From: Agarilytica sp033852165
GTDB lineage: Bacteria > Pseudomonadota > Gammaproteobacteria > Pseudomonadales > Cellvibrionaceae
DNA length: 64,000 bases
Direction: 5' to 3'
Assembly (NCBI GenBank): GCA_033852165.1
Contig: JAWSUZ010000023.1
Location: 62,001 to 126,000, forward strand
In this document: piece by piece, positions 8,931 to 17,951 of the stretch
Layout of the letters: each line of letters starts with the position of its first letter
How positions within the stretch are numbered: position 1 is the stretch's first letter
The notes under the pieces: model-generated
The model's database searches: none
The model's input: only the letters and a program-made list of their open reading frames with translations
Told to the model about the DNA's origin: nothing
Program-made: the position numbers and the translations under genes

Positions 8931-11084
8931 ATGGCGACCCACAACAAAACGTCTAATTCCATAGGTACAGCTCAAGTGCACTGGGATGAAAACGGCCTTC
9001 CCTACTCAACACATTTCAACGATATTTATTTTTCCAAAGATGACGGAATCGCGGAAAGCCGCTACGTATTTCTTAATGCTAACAGTCTTGCCGAACGCTG
9101 GGATAGCCGCACGATAAACTCTGCCTTTACTATTGGCGAAACAGGTTTTGGCACAGGCCTAAACTTTTTATTGGCTTGGCAATTATGGAATAAACGCCAA
9201 CATAATAAAAATGCACAACTGCATTTCATCTCTGTCGAGAAGTACCCTCTCAGCAAAAATGACTTAACAAAAGCGCTAGCGCTATGGCCAGAATTGAAGG
9301 CGTTCAGTCAGCAGCTGATTAATGCCTACCCTCCTCAGCCACTCCAAGGGCTTCACCGCCTTAATTTTTTTGACGATAGAGTCTCTTTAACCTTGAGTTT
9401 TGGCGACGCTGCGGAGGGGTTTCAGCAACTCGCCCCGATATCAAAGGCTGGCCCAAACGTTTCATCTACTCCGTGCTCGATAGGCTCTGCCCCACCTCAA
9501 ATAGATGCTTGGTTTTTAGATGGTTTTGCCCCGTCCAAGAACCCGGAAATGTGGAATGACGCCTTATTTTCTGCGATTAAAACACTCAGCGCTAAAGGTA
9601 GTACATTTGCCACTTTTACCGCCGCTAGCGCTGTTAGAAAGCAGCTCATAAGCATCGGATTTGACTGTCAAAAAATCAAAGGCTTCGGGCGCAAGCGTGA
9701 AATGCTTATTGGGGAGTGGCTGAGTACACCAGAGCATAAACATAAGAGTACTGAAGCCGACAACCAGTCTACCCACACACATTTTCGCGACCATAAACAA
9801 CAAAAACTGGATGCTGAACCCGCTTGGCATCTCAACGCTATTCCACCAACGAAGAAGGTCGAGCATTGCATTGTAATTGGCGGGGGGCTGGCCGGTTGCC
9901 ACACCGCGTTTGCCTTAGCAAAAAAAAATATTCGCGTCACCCTACTCGAAAAAAATAACGCCCTCGCACTAGAAGCGTCAGGTAATCGACAAGGCGTAGT
10001 TTACGCAAAATTATCGCCACACGACTCCCCATTAAACACCTTTAATCTCGCCGCCTTGTTATACGCTTCTCAGTTTTATCATTCACAAGGCTTTTACGAT
10101 AAATGCGGTGATCCGTGCGGGGTTTTACATTTAGCCACTAATGATAATTTACGCGCGCAATACCAGGAGTTTTGCGAAATCTTTCGAGAATCACCAGGAT
10201 TTTTCCGCTGGCTAGCTGCTGAAGAGTGTGAAGCTATATCCGGTGTCCCCAGCACTTTCCCAGCCCTTTACCTACCGCAGACTGGGTGGCTGTCACCAGC
10301 ACCATTGTGCAAACAATTGGTCAAAAACGAACGTATTCAAATCCGAACGGAAGCTAAAGTATCCAGACTCCAAAACGACGGCAGTCAATGGGAAATCACT
10401 TTTAGCAGCGGCTCAAATGGGAGCCCCACAAACAAAACGGAAACTATATGCGCCGATGCGGTGGTATTAGCAAATGCCCATGCTGCATCGGAGATTGAAC
10501 AAAGCCAGTATTTACCACTAAAACGAATTCGCGGCCAAGTGAGTCACATTCCCAGTACGGCTGCGAGCAGCCAGCTTCGCAGGGTCATATGCGGCGATGG
10601 CTATATTGCACCGGCACTCAATAACACTCATAGCCTCGGAGCGACATTTAATCTGCACGAATTTGGTGAGGAACTAACGGATAAGGACCACCAACAAAAC
10701 CTGGGCAAGCTGGCAGGCTTGTCTCCCGCCCTCACGCCAAGTACTACAACCCCCAGTGACCTTGACGGAAAAGTCGGGTTTCGCTGCACTACACCCGATT
10801 ATTTCCCGATTGTGGGCTCTGTAGCAGACTATTCAGCAATGACAGAGCGTTTTGCTTTTTTACGTAAAAAAGCCAACGCCGTTATCGACAATCACGGAGC
10901 TTATCACCCTCAGTTATATGCCAATTTAGGACATGGAGCCAGAGGGCTTTGCTATGCACCTTTGGCCTCTGAGGTGCTAGCCTCGGCTATTTCCGGTCAA
11001 TTCCTTCCCGTGTCTCGCGAGCTGTATCGACACATGTCACCAGGTCGCTTTATCATTCGGGACTTAATGCGCAATAAGATATAG
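8931..11084 (+). CDS. mnmC: Bifunctional tRNA cmnm5U34 oxidoreductase/methyltransferase MnmC
   Basis: Carries out the last two steps of mnm5s2U34 synthesis in tRNA: FAD-dependent removal of the carboxymethyl group, then SAM-dependent methylation. The N-terminal methyltransferase domain (about residues 1-260) shows GETGFGTGLNFLLAW and DAWFLDGFAPSKNPEMW. The C-terminal DAO-type FAD domain shows the dinucleotide motif IGGGLAGCHTAFALA, EASGNRQGVVYAKLSP, and a C-terminal HGARGLCYAPL. The 717 residues are slightly long: the interdomain linker (about 260-300) is a His/Gln/Lys-rich hydrophilic stretch. Both domains look complete. It follows the two flavodoxin genes; a functional link is not known. 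Confidence 0.95.
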   Translation: MATHNKTSNSIGTAQVHWDENGLPYSTHFNDIYFSKDDGIAESRYVFLNANSLAERWDSRTINSAFTIGETGFGTGLNFLLAWQLWNKRQHNKNAQLHFISVEKYPLSKNDLTKALALWPELKAFSQQLINAYPPQPLQGLHRLNFFDDRVSLTLSFGDAAEGFQQLAPISKAGPNVSSTPCSIGSAPPQIDAWFLDGFAPSKNPEMWNDALFSAIKTLSAKGSTFATFTAASAVRKQLISIGFDCQKIKGFGRKREMLIGEWLSTPEHKHKSTEADNQSTHTHFRDHKQQKLDAEPAWHLNAIPPTKKVEHCIVIGGGLAGCHTAFALAKKNIRVTLLEKNNALALEASGNRQGVVYAKLSPHDSPLNTFNLAALLYASQFYHSQGFYDKCGDPCGVLHLATNDNLRAQYQEFCEIFRESPGFFRWLAAEECEAISGVPSTFPALYLPQTGWLSPAPLCKQLVKNERIQIRTEAKVSRLQNDGSQWEITFSSGSNGSPTNKTETICADAVVLANAHAASEIEQSQYLPLKRIRGQVSHIPSTAASSQLRRVICGDGYIAPALNNTHSLGATFNLHEFGEELTDKDHQQNLGKLAGLSPALTPSTTTPSDLDGKVGFRCTTPDYFPIVGSVADYSAMTERFAFLRKKANAVIDNHGAYHPQLYANLGHGARGLCYAPLASEVLASAISGQFLPVSRELYRHMSPGRFIIRDLMRNKI

Positions 11085-11119
11085 GCCCGGGCGCTTGCCA
11101 TTCTCCAATAATACCCAAC

Positions 11120-11179
11120 GGTGGAAAAAAGTGGCGCTTTAAACTCGTTCGCAGTAGACATCTGATTATGGATGGGCAC
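11120..11179. repeat. Diverged half copy of the palindromic repeat
   Basis: Read on the minus strand this segment aligns with the left arm of the 7565-7729 element. It shares GTGCCCA, CATAA, the block CTACTGCGAACGA, TTTAAA and CGCCA in the same order with scattered substitutions. The right arm and central hairpin are absent. It lies between mnmC and the ComFB-like gene. Confidence 0.65.
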
Positions 11180-11229
11180 GGACAAGTAGACTAGACTAAT
11201 AGCAGAGGCACATCCAATTAGGGGATAGC

Positions 11230-11556
11230 ATGCTGCTCAGTATAGGTCGACAACGCTACATTCCAGACACTGCAACCGATTCCGTTCATAACTATTATGA
11301 GCAGATGGTTTTTGACCAAATTTTACGCTCAAACGACAGAGCAAAGACAGACAGTGAACATCTTGCTGACTTAGCCTGTGTTGCGCTCAACCGACTCCCT
11401 GCTCGCTATGTCCGTCACGATGTAGATATGTCGTTTTTCATGACGCCAAACGAAATGGAAGAAATGGTCATTCGTGTTGTCGAAGCCGTTAACGCAGCGG
11501 TTGACTATGTAGACAGTCGTGAGGAAACCGCGCCCGATAAAACTGACGAGGAATAA
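11230..11556 (+). CDS. ComFB-family protein
   Basis: A 108-residue protein that resembles the late-competence ComFB family: YYEQMVFDQIL near residue 24, then LADLACVALNRLPARYVRHDVDMSFF. In Bacillus this family is encoded in the comF operon. In gammaproteobacteria and cyanobacteria small stand-alone members occur, and their role is not settled (some cyanobacterial ones bind cyclic dinucleotides). The C-terminus is acidic and likely disordered. GGGGATAG precedes the ATG as a plausible ribosome-binding site. It is monocistronic. Family assignment is good; function is open. Confidence 0.75.
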   Translation: MLLSIGRQRYIPDTATDSVHNYYEQMVFDQILRSNDRAKTDSEHLADLACVALNRLPARYVRHDVDMSFFMTPNEMEEMVIRVVEAVNAAVDYVDSREETAPDKTDEE

Positions 11557-11729
11557 CCGTCCGCGTTTTGCTGAATTCACTCATAAACCTCCCCCTAGTT
11601 TTATGCACTCTAGATGACATGCCTTGCATTAATTTCTATACTCCCGCCTCAGCAGCTAACCCTGCCCGTTAACTAAGCCCTTGAAACCACCAATCACTTA
11701 ACCTTTGCCCGTTAATACTAAGAGCCTTC

Positions 11730-12491
11730 ATGCGAAACAGATATCACCATCTCGCTTTCATCATCGGGATAAGCCTTGGTCTTTGCCAGCTATGCCTTGC
11801 TGACAACACGCTCAGTGTCACGATTCTTGAGGAACGCCCACACGACGCACATATCTTTACCCAAGGTTTTTTAATAAACGAGGGAAAGGTATATGAGTCT
11901 AGCGGACTGTATGGAAAATCCTTTATTCGACGCTACGACAACCAAACACAGAAAATTGAAAAACAGCGCAAGCTACCAAGCAATCTTTTTGCTGAAGGAT
12001 TAACGTTATTAAACGATCAGCTTTTCTTACTGACCTGGAAAGCTGGAATGGCTTTGGCATTGAGCCCCAAAACATTGCAACCGTTAAAAAAATTCACTTA
12101 CATAGGGGAAGGATGGGGGCTCACTCACTCCGACAATGAATTGATTATGAGCGACGGATCAGACACTCTAACTTTTCGCGACCCGTCAACATTTAAAAAG
12201 ACTAAGAGTATTTCTGTCCACAGTAAATGGAAGCCGTATGATAATTTAAATGAGCTGGAATACGCCGAATCAGCTATTTGGGCAAACATCTGGCAAAGTG
12301 ATCTGATTCTTAAAATCTCGCCAAGTGATGGCAGCGTATTGGGAATTGCTGACCTATCTAAGCTGGCTAAAAAAAACAACCTAATTAAAAACGAAAGTGT
12401 TTTAAACGGAATTGCATACGATAAAGACAAAAAAGCTTTTTGGATAACTGGGAAATATTGGGCATCACGGTATTTAGTTCGATTTGAATAA
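11730..12491 (+). CDS. Secreted glutaminyl-peptide cyclotransferase (bacterial type)
   Basis: Converts N-terminal glutamine of peptides to pyroglutamate. It is a 253-residue protein with a signal peptide (hydrophobic segment IGISLGLCQLCLA, cleavage near ADN), so it acts in the periplasm or outside. The five-bladed beta-propeller family signature is visible: PHDAHIFTQGFLI, VYESSGLYGKSFIRRYD, LFAEGLTLLNDQLFLLTWKAG, GEGWGLTHSDNELIMSDGSDTL, LNELEYAESAIWANIWQSD and VLNGIAYDKDKKAFWITGKYW. All match the plant/bacterial-type glutamine cyclotransferase fold rather than the zinc-dependent animal type. No operon partner is seen. Confidence 0.9.
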   Translation: MRNRYHHLAFIIGISLGLCQLCLADNTLSVTILEERPHDAHIFTQGFLINEGKVYESSGLYGKSFIRRYDNQTQKIEKQRKLPSNLFAEGLTLLNDQLFLLTWKAGMALALSPKTLQPLKKFTYIGEGWGLTHSDNELIMSDGSDTLTFRDPSTFKKTKSISVHSKWKPYDNLNELEYAESAIWANIWQSDLILKISPSDGSVLGIADLSKLAKKNNLIKNESVLNGIAYDKDKKAFWITGKYWASRYLVRFE

Positions 12492-12854
12492 TTAACGACA
12501 CTCGAATGTTTGTTAATTCGCGTAACTTGCAAAGCATTGCATTCATTTTCATGAGGCACCGAACGTCTGCCTGGGATAGTTTGTCTCGATAAAGCATGCC
12601 GGATCGGATAGTGTTTTGAGCGTAAAACAACATAATATTCGCATGTAGATAGCGCGCGATGAAGTACTACCAGCAGCTAATTTAACTCAGCAGAGTCCAT
12701 CAGGATTTACATGACAACATTACGCCTCATCTAAGCCTTGCATTTCTAACAGAAAAACCTCACCTAGCCAAAAAATATTAATTTTGATATTAAGCCCTCA
12801 TAAAAAACGCGGCATATGCCGCGCTTTTCATTGTTGGCTGTTGTTAATCGCTAA
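12492..12854. other. 363-nt intergenic stretch between convergent genes
   Basis: No credible gene. A weak inverted repeat (ATTAAC ... GTTAAT) just after the cyclotransferase stop at about 12488-12517 may act as its transcript end. The strong hairpin at 12802-12824 belongs to the convergent esterase. The rest is featureless. Confidence 0.5.
12802..12824 (-). terminator. Terminator of the first PHB-depolymerase-like gene
   Basis: On the minus strand the self-complementary CGCGGCATATGCCGCG is followed by a run of six T. A near-identical GCGCGGC-type terminator follows the paralogous gene at 27462-29258, so the 3' flank was probably duplicated with the gene. Confidence 0.8.
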
Positions 12855-14624
12855 TTAGCAACCACCAAGCTCCCAATAGCTACCGTCACCACTGTGAAGC
12901 GTATTGTTGCCCCAGGTAGAGCCAGGCATTGCGTCATTACTACCATTCGCCTTGTATGTCGGAGAAAAGTAAGGGCCAGAGCTGGTCGCACGACCACCCG
13001 TTTTATGGTAATAATTCGCCGTAGTAATCTCTTCACACCCAGGAACAGGTGTTGGAGTTGGCGTAGCAGGGTTTGGAGTCGGCGTTGGTGTAGCGGGGTT
13101 TGGAGTAGGTGTTGGCGTTCCGGGAACAGGTGTTGGCGTAGGACCTGTTGTTCCGTTTTGATCCACATCAATCCAGTCTCCGTCTTGTAACTGCCACAAA
13201 GTGAAAGACTCTATATATCCATATTTGTCACCGTAGAAAAGGTATCCATCTAGATCAAGCCGACCCGCATTGTAGTGCTCTGTTGCAGTACCATCGGCAC
13301 TTGGTGCGATGTACTCTAGAGATCCCGTAGTAAAGCTGACCGTATTCGAAGCTGACGATTCGTTACCACACAAATCTACTGACTTAGCGTAAACACTATA
13401 AGAAGTTTCTGGGTTTAAACCTGAAACATTAATGCTAGCAGAAGAAGAGAAACCCGCTTCGGCACCACCAGAATGGTAAATATTATAGCCTTTAAAGTCG
13501 GATTCAGTATTTGCATTAACCGACAGTAGCGCATATTTATCATGAACATCATCAGCGCTTAGACCAGAAGGAGTCGCAGGAGCCGTTGTGTCATTCGGAT
13601 CTTCGCATACGCTAAAGCCCTGCAATGTAACCGTTTCAAAAAATGCCCAAGCATGCTGGGAATTACTGGGACCTATATCCTTCGCATATAAGGCCTGACT
13701 TTCATCATCACCTGACCAATAATGGCCTGAACCGTAAGAAGCAGACTGAGCAGCAACACCGTTATAAAACATGGTTTTAACAAGTGGATTACCGTCCGCA
13801 TCATTGTATGTCGTAATCGTACAACTGATACCTTCAGCACTACAATCTTCGGTTGGGCCATCGGCATTTAAATCCGGCCCCCATACCGTCAGTTGTGAAT
13901 CACGAATTAACTCAGCTCCACGCGGCATGACAATAGTGTCGTTGGTTGAATGAATCACCAACATAGGAACCGCGCGATCATAGTTCAACTCTGCATTCAA
14001 CTTATCGACGTGGAATTGCAAAGAATTAAACTGGTCTGCTGTTACCGACGCTGAACCATCCCCGTACGCCAATGCTTCCGCAGGCGCAGCGGCTGCCCAA
14101 TAATGGTTGTAGGACACAGCTGCCGCTACTGCCATTGCACCACCACTTGACAGGCCTGTGATATAACGTCGATCACTGTCAATATTATAATTCGACTCAA
14201 CTTGCACACCAATGCCATGAAGATCATCAACTTCTCCATTACGCCCCTCTTGTACATGGTTAGCAAACCAATAACCCCAGCAATTTGTGTTTCGCTGCTC
14301 AGAAAAACTTGTCACAAAAGGAAAGACAATAATCACATTATTCTGATCAGCAACTAAGTCAAAATTCCAAAGGTTACGTACATCATCATGATCCATTGCA
14401 CAACCATGCAATGCGAAAACCATGGGGACGGCAGTTGTACCGTTGTAGGATTGTGGAACATAAACATCGTATTGACGTGAGCGTGAACCGCTATAGGTAT
14501 AAGCATCCACAGTACCAGAGCCAGTCATAACCTGAGCAGTAGTCGGTGCAGCTGATAAAACACTAAGCGCGAATAAAGAAGCAAGCCCTAGGGGCGATTT
14601 ACAAATAGATTTAAATATTCTCAT
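12855..14624 (-). CDS. Secreted PHB-depolymerase-family esterase with FN3 and C-terminal substrate-binding domain (copy 1)
   Basis: About 589 residues from the chosen ATG (MRIFKSIC), which has GAGG upstream; a longer frame adds 13 residues without a better ribosome site. Domains: signal peptide ending near TTAQ (residue 31); an alpha/beta-hydrolase of the PHB depolymerase/feruloyl esterase family with oxyanion HGC at 73-75, NCWGYW, nucleophile Ser159 in GLSSG, Asp229 in HSTNDT and His301 in GSGHYW; an FN3 domain (about 345-435); a 55-residue HYNAGRLDLDGY...KYGY module; a TPTPTP/NPAT repeat linker; and a 60-residue Cys-bounded end domain (NYYHKTGGRA, YKANGSND). The end domain follows the pattern I recall for PHB depolymerase substrate-binding domains. 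Architecture suggests hydrolysis of a solid polyester; a plant-ester substrate is the alternative. Confidence 0.82.
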   Translation of the reverse strand: MRIFKSICKSPLGLASLFALSVLSAAPTTAQVMTGSGTVDAYTYSGSRSRQYDVYVPQSYNGTTAVPMVFALHGCAMDHDDVRNLWNFDLVADQNNVIIVFPFVTSFSEQRNTNCWGYWFANHVQEGRNGEVDDLHGIGVQVESNYNIDSDRRYITGLSSGGAMAVAAAVSYNHYWAAAAPAEALAYGDGSASVTADQFNSLQFHVDKLNAELNYDRAVPMLVIHSTNDTIVMPRGAELIRDSQLTVWGPDLNADGPTEDCSAEGISCTITTYNDADGNPLVKTMFYNGVAAQSASYGSGHYWSGDDESQALYAKDIGPSNSQHAWAFFETVTLQGFSVCEDPNDTTAPATPSGLSADDVHDKYALLSVNANTESDFKGYNIYHSGGAEAGFSSSASINVSGLNPETSYSVYAKSVDLCGNESSASNTVSFTTGSLEYIAPSADGTATEHYNAGRLDLDGYLFYGDKYGYIESFTLWQLQDGDWIDVDQNGTTGPTPTPVPGTPTPTPNPATPTPTPNPATPTPTPVPGCEEITTANYYHKTGGRATSSGPYFSPTYKANGSNDAMPGSTWGNNTLHSGDGSYWELGGC

Positions 14625-15263
14625 AAGATTAGGCCTCGGAGAAAGTTGAAGCCCAGGCAGCATTACCCCAAGAAGAACTCTTGCAGTTTATTCGCCTGGA
14701 GACTGTTAATTATTTTTATTGTTATTTTTACTTTTGTATTTTATTTACCGTTGCAACCGCAAAAAACAGAACGATATACATTTGATAATCAAAAACACGG
14801 AAGCGATTCTATAGGGTCATACCTTAGTCTCACACTAGACTAAAGGATGATGGATTTAGGCTGGCGAACGCTGTAATAAAAGCACTTTTAATTTCAATTT
14901 GAAATCACATAATCGCCAATTTATGCGGAATAGATCTATAAAGGTGAAGCGGATGTCACATAAAACATCTTCTTTAGAATTCAAAAGAATTAAATCGATA
15001 ATGGGGGATGTGACTGGATCGACAGTGAATGATTAAAAAGAAATAAGGGTTGGGGAGGGCTATAGCAAAGTGAAATGAATAGGGAATTTAATGATGGTTT
15101 TTAATCTGCGTTTTATTTTTTCTAGGAAAAGTACTGCAGAGAAACCGGTTGTCTGGGCTACCATCCTGAACAGAAAATCACTTTCGCTAAGGCTTTTCGA
15201 TAAAGACAAAGGGGAAAGGTTCTCATGCTAGGCAAGGGTTAAGCAAGGCGCTCGCTCTAACAT
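14625..15263. other. 639-nt intergenic region upstream of esterase copy 1
   Basis: No gene supported. It should contain the promoter of the esterase. The block TAATTATTTTTAT at 14707-14719 also occurs, at a similar distance, upstream of the paralogue. A short inverted repeat (GATGT ... ACATC) lies near 14952. The stretch up to the receptor gene end (15264) shows nothing else, and no terminator for that receptor gene was recognised. Confidence 0.45.
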
Positions 15264-17768
15264 CTAAAAAGAACGCTTGAGGCTCACCTTAAATGTGCGT
15301 GGGTCGCCAAAGAAAGCTGTGCCTACGTCATACTGAGGAAAATAATAGCCTGCCACCTTGTATTCTTCACCAGACAAATTCAAGCCATACAAACCAAACT
15401 GCCAAGTGCCGCTGCCTGACTCCCATACAATACTCCCATTAAAGAGAGTATAACTTTCTTGTTCTAACTCAGATGGAGGGTTTACAGAAAGAGATACCCC
15501 ACTCCTGTAATTAGCTGATACTCGCCACGATAATTCCCCACCGCCAACAGGGTTGCCACCACTTAACGAAAAAGACACTGTAGATTTAGGCGTGTTGGCA
15601 AAAACACGATCGTCTGCGACATTCTCCCCGTCTTTATTTATATATTTAACATATTCCGCTTCTATTAACCCGATTGCCAGATCTGCTCTGACACGGTCAG
15701 ACAAGTTCGCAGCGACTTCCAACTCAGCCCCCGATATGTTCGCTTTAGCAGCGTTAGTCAAGTTTTCCTCTTTAATTTGTATCTTGCGGTAATCGCTATG
15801 AAAAACCGCAAAATTGGAGGTAAGAGCCCCGTTAAAATAAGCTGTTTTTAATCCGATTTCGTAAGCGTCTAGCGTCTCAGGGGAAAATCCCTCTCTGACT
15901 TTAGGATCTCCATAATCCCCCCGAGGATCAAATCCCCCGCTCCGAAACCCTGTGCTATATGAGGAATACAAATGCAACATATCATGAGGTTGCCAGCTAA
16001 TACTGATTCGTGGAGTGAATTTACTGTCTTCACGCATATCACTAAATCGAGGAACAACCTCTTCCCCCTTGCTATCAAATTGACGCAGCGGAACCGGAAT
16101 AATGCCTCCGCCGAAATAAGGAGAAATAAAATCTTCTGCTTCTCTCAGTATAAAAACATCTCTTATTGCGACAATATCACGCTGCTCGGTTGTGTAGCGT
16201 GCCCCAATCGAAACATTAAAAGATTCAGTCATTTCAACGTTTATGGACGTAAATGCCGCCCAACTTTTCATATCCACATCCGCTAATGTAAAGACACCAA
16301 AGCCTTCGGTAATAAGCTCAAGATCATACGCATGTAAAGCATTCGCATCTAAATAGAATAAACCTAACAAGCCTTGTATCCTGTCCATCTCGAACTTCAG
16401 TTTAAGCTCCTGACTAAACTGCCTATTTTTATAGATAGTTGGCACGCTCATATTTGACTGAGGAAGAGAATCAAAGTCCCCAGGCAATTGACTTTTATCT
16501 TCTCGATAAGCGCTCATCATTTCAAGAGAAAAACCGTCGCCCAAACTCCAGCTTAATGATCCAGCAACAGTGTGCGCAGATTCATTGCTATGATTGACGG
16601 GATGAGTCGAGGTCGTTGTCCCCGCTTTTGTATCATAAATATTGTTAAGAGGGACCTCCTCACTCCCCTGAATAAATCGGTGGCCACGACGGGGGTTAGT
16701 TTTGCTCTTCGTCATATCGCCATAAATGCGAATAAATACGTCCTCTGAAGCCGTATATTCAATACTTGCGCGCCCAACAAAAATATTTTTGTCATAGTTA
16801 TCATCGCCCGTCACTAAATTATTGCCATAACCGTCACGCGTAAACAAACCAAAACTCGACCCTACTTTTAAGCCGCTATTAGTAAGCGGGGTGCTCGCAC
16901 TGACAATAATGTCTTGTTGATGAAAATTCCCCGCGTAAGCCTTCACTCTCAAAGATGGATCATCGGACAGTTTTCTGGTTATGTATTTAATTGCACCGCC
17001 GATAGTATTGCGACCATAAAGAGTTCCCTGCGGCCCCCTTAAGACCTCAATTCGCTCAACATCATAAAGATCCAATACGGCTCCCTGGGGACGATTAAGA
17101 AATATATCATCAACATAAACGCCGACCCCAGAATCATAGCCCGCCAAAGGCTCGTCTTGCCCAACTCCTCTAATATAGGCAGCCAAAGTCGTACTCGAAC
17201 CGCGCACAACCTGGAGCGTTGTATTCGCGAGAGAAACGCCAAGCTGTACCAAATCTTGTATCCCATCTCGATCCAAGTCTTCTCCGCTAAAAACAGATAA
17301 AGAAATGGGAACATCTTGTAACGACTCCTCATGATGTCGCGCTGACACCACCAAAACATCTTCAACTTCAGACGGTTTATGAGGCGCCCGATTTTCTGGA
17401 TTCGTATTTTGAGGAAATTCCAGTACAAACGTATCTGATATAGGATCAACACGATAAATAAGGGGCGTGTTAGACAGTACAATTTCCAAAGCCCGCCCAA
17501 TTCCATAACGACCAACAACCGCAATAGACTCATAGGGAGAAACGAGATGGGCAGGCACAACAATGTTGACCCCAGCCTGAATCCCGAATTCAACTAACGC
17601 GAGTTTAAGCGGCTGTGACGGAAGTTCAAAGAATACGAGCTTTTTTGATAGAGGAATTGATCGGCGGGATTTAACTGCTTCAGCAGAGACTTCAGAAATA
17701 AAAACAAGACCTACCAATACTAGTCCGAAAAACCTAAATAAAGAGATAAAAATAAAAATGTACTCCAC
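15264..17768 (-). CDS. TonB-dependent receptor with N-terminal STN signalling domain (receptor 1)
   Basis: Outer-membrane active transporter of 834 residues. It has a signal peptide (about 1-30) and an STN domain (about 44-110: LVFFELPSQPLKLALVEFG ... GRYGIGRALEI) of the kind that contacts a FecR-type anti-sigma regulator. A TonB-box-like VEDVLVVSA at about 135-143 is followed by a plug domain containing RIEVLRGPQGTLYGRNTIGG. A 22-strand-type barrel ends in the aromatic SLKRSF. The only plausible start is GTG at 17768, since an in-frame stop lies just upstream. It carries its own promoter motif in the 183-nt gap behind receptor 2. The substrate cannot be read from sequence; the plug type is common in marine and sphingomonad receptors for organic compounds. 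Confidence 0.9.
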   Translation of the reverse strand: MEYIFIFISLFRFFGLVLVGLVFISEVSAEAVKSRRSIPLSKKLVFFELPSQPLKLALVEFGIQAGVNIVVPAHLVSPYESIAVVGRYGIGRALEIVLSNTPLIYRVDPISDTFVLEFPQNTNPENRAPHKPSEVEDVLVVSARHHEESLQDVPISLSVFSGEDLDRDGIQDLVQLGVSLANTTLQVVRGSSTTLAAYIRGVGQDEPLAGYDSGVGVYVDDIFLNRPQGAVLDLYDVERIEVLRGPQGTLYGRNTIGGAIKYITRKLSDDPSLRVKAYAGNFHQQDIIVSASTPLTNSGLKVGSSFGLFTRDGYGNNLVTGDDNYDKNIFVGRASIEYTASEDVFIRIYGDMTKSKTNPRRGHRFIQGSEEVPLNNIYDTKAGTTTSTHPVNHSNESAHTVAGSLSWSLGDGFSLEMMSAYREDKSQLPGDFDSLPQSNMSVPTIYKNRQFSQELKLKFEMDRIQGLLGLFYLDANALHAYDLELITEGFGVFTLADVDMKSWAAFTSINVEMTESFNVSIGARYTTEQRDIVAIRDVFILREAEDFISPYFGGGIIPVPLRQFDSKGEEVVPRFSDMREDSKFTPRISISWQPHDMLHLYSSYSTGFRSGGFDPRGDYGDPKVREGFSPETLDAYEIGLKTAYFNGALTSNFAVFHSDYRKIQIKEENLTNAAKANISGAELEVAANLSDRVRADLAIGLIEAEYVKYINKDGENVADDRVFANTPKSTVSFSLSGGNPVGGGELSWRVSANYRSGVSLSVNPPSELEQESYTLFNGSIVWESGSGTWQFGLYGLNLSGEEYKVAGYYFPQYDVGTAFFGDPRTFKVSLKRSF

Positions 17769-17845
17769 AGAGGCGGCCTAGAACTTGCCAACTGAATATT
17801 TGCCCACGCAAGAATAGCGATATATAGGTAATGAGAATGTGATTT

Positions 17846-17870
17846 TACATTATTTTTTGAGGCATTTCAT
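17846..17870 (-). promoter_or_regulatory. Conserved ECF-type promoter motif, receptor 1
   Basis: 25-nt motif ATGAA-ATG-CCTCAAAAAATAATGTA on the minus strand, ending 77 nt before the GTG start. It matches the motifs of the two other receptors at all but a few positions. The ATGAA block (preceded here by GGA) would be the -35 and the ATAATGTA end the -10 of an ECF sigma promoter, the neighbouring FecI being the obvious candidate. Confidence 0.7.
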
Positions 17871-17951
17871 TCCAAGGGGGCAGCCGAATTTTAAGTACGG
17901 CCTAAGCGCACGACTAAAATACGATATCTCAAGGACGCACGCCCAACAATG

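Noticed and set aside
12855..14624. Annotation strictly as a polysaccharide-acting feruloyl or acetylxylan esterase
   Set aside because: The catalytic fold is shared, but the lipase box and the C-terminal Cys-bounded domain fit PHB depolymerases better; kept only as an alternative.
14646..14843. 65-codon plus-strand frame with a hydrophobic segment
   Set aside because: Overlaps the promoter region of the depolymerase gene; the hydrophobic part comes from T-rich promoter DNA and no ribosome site is visible.
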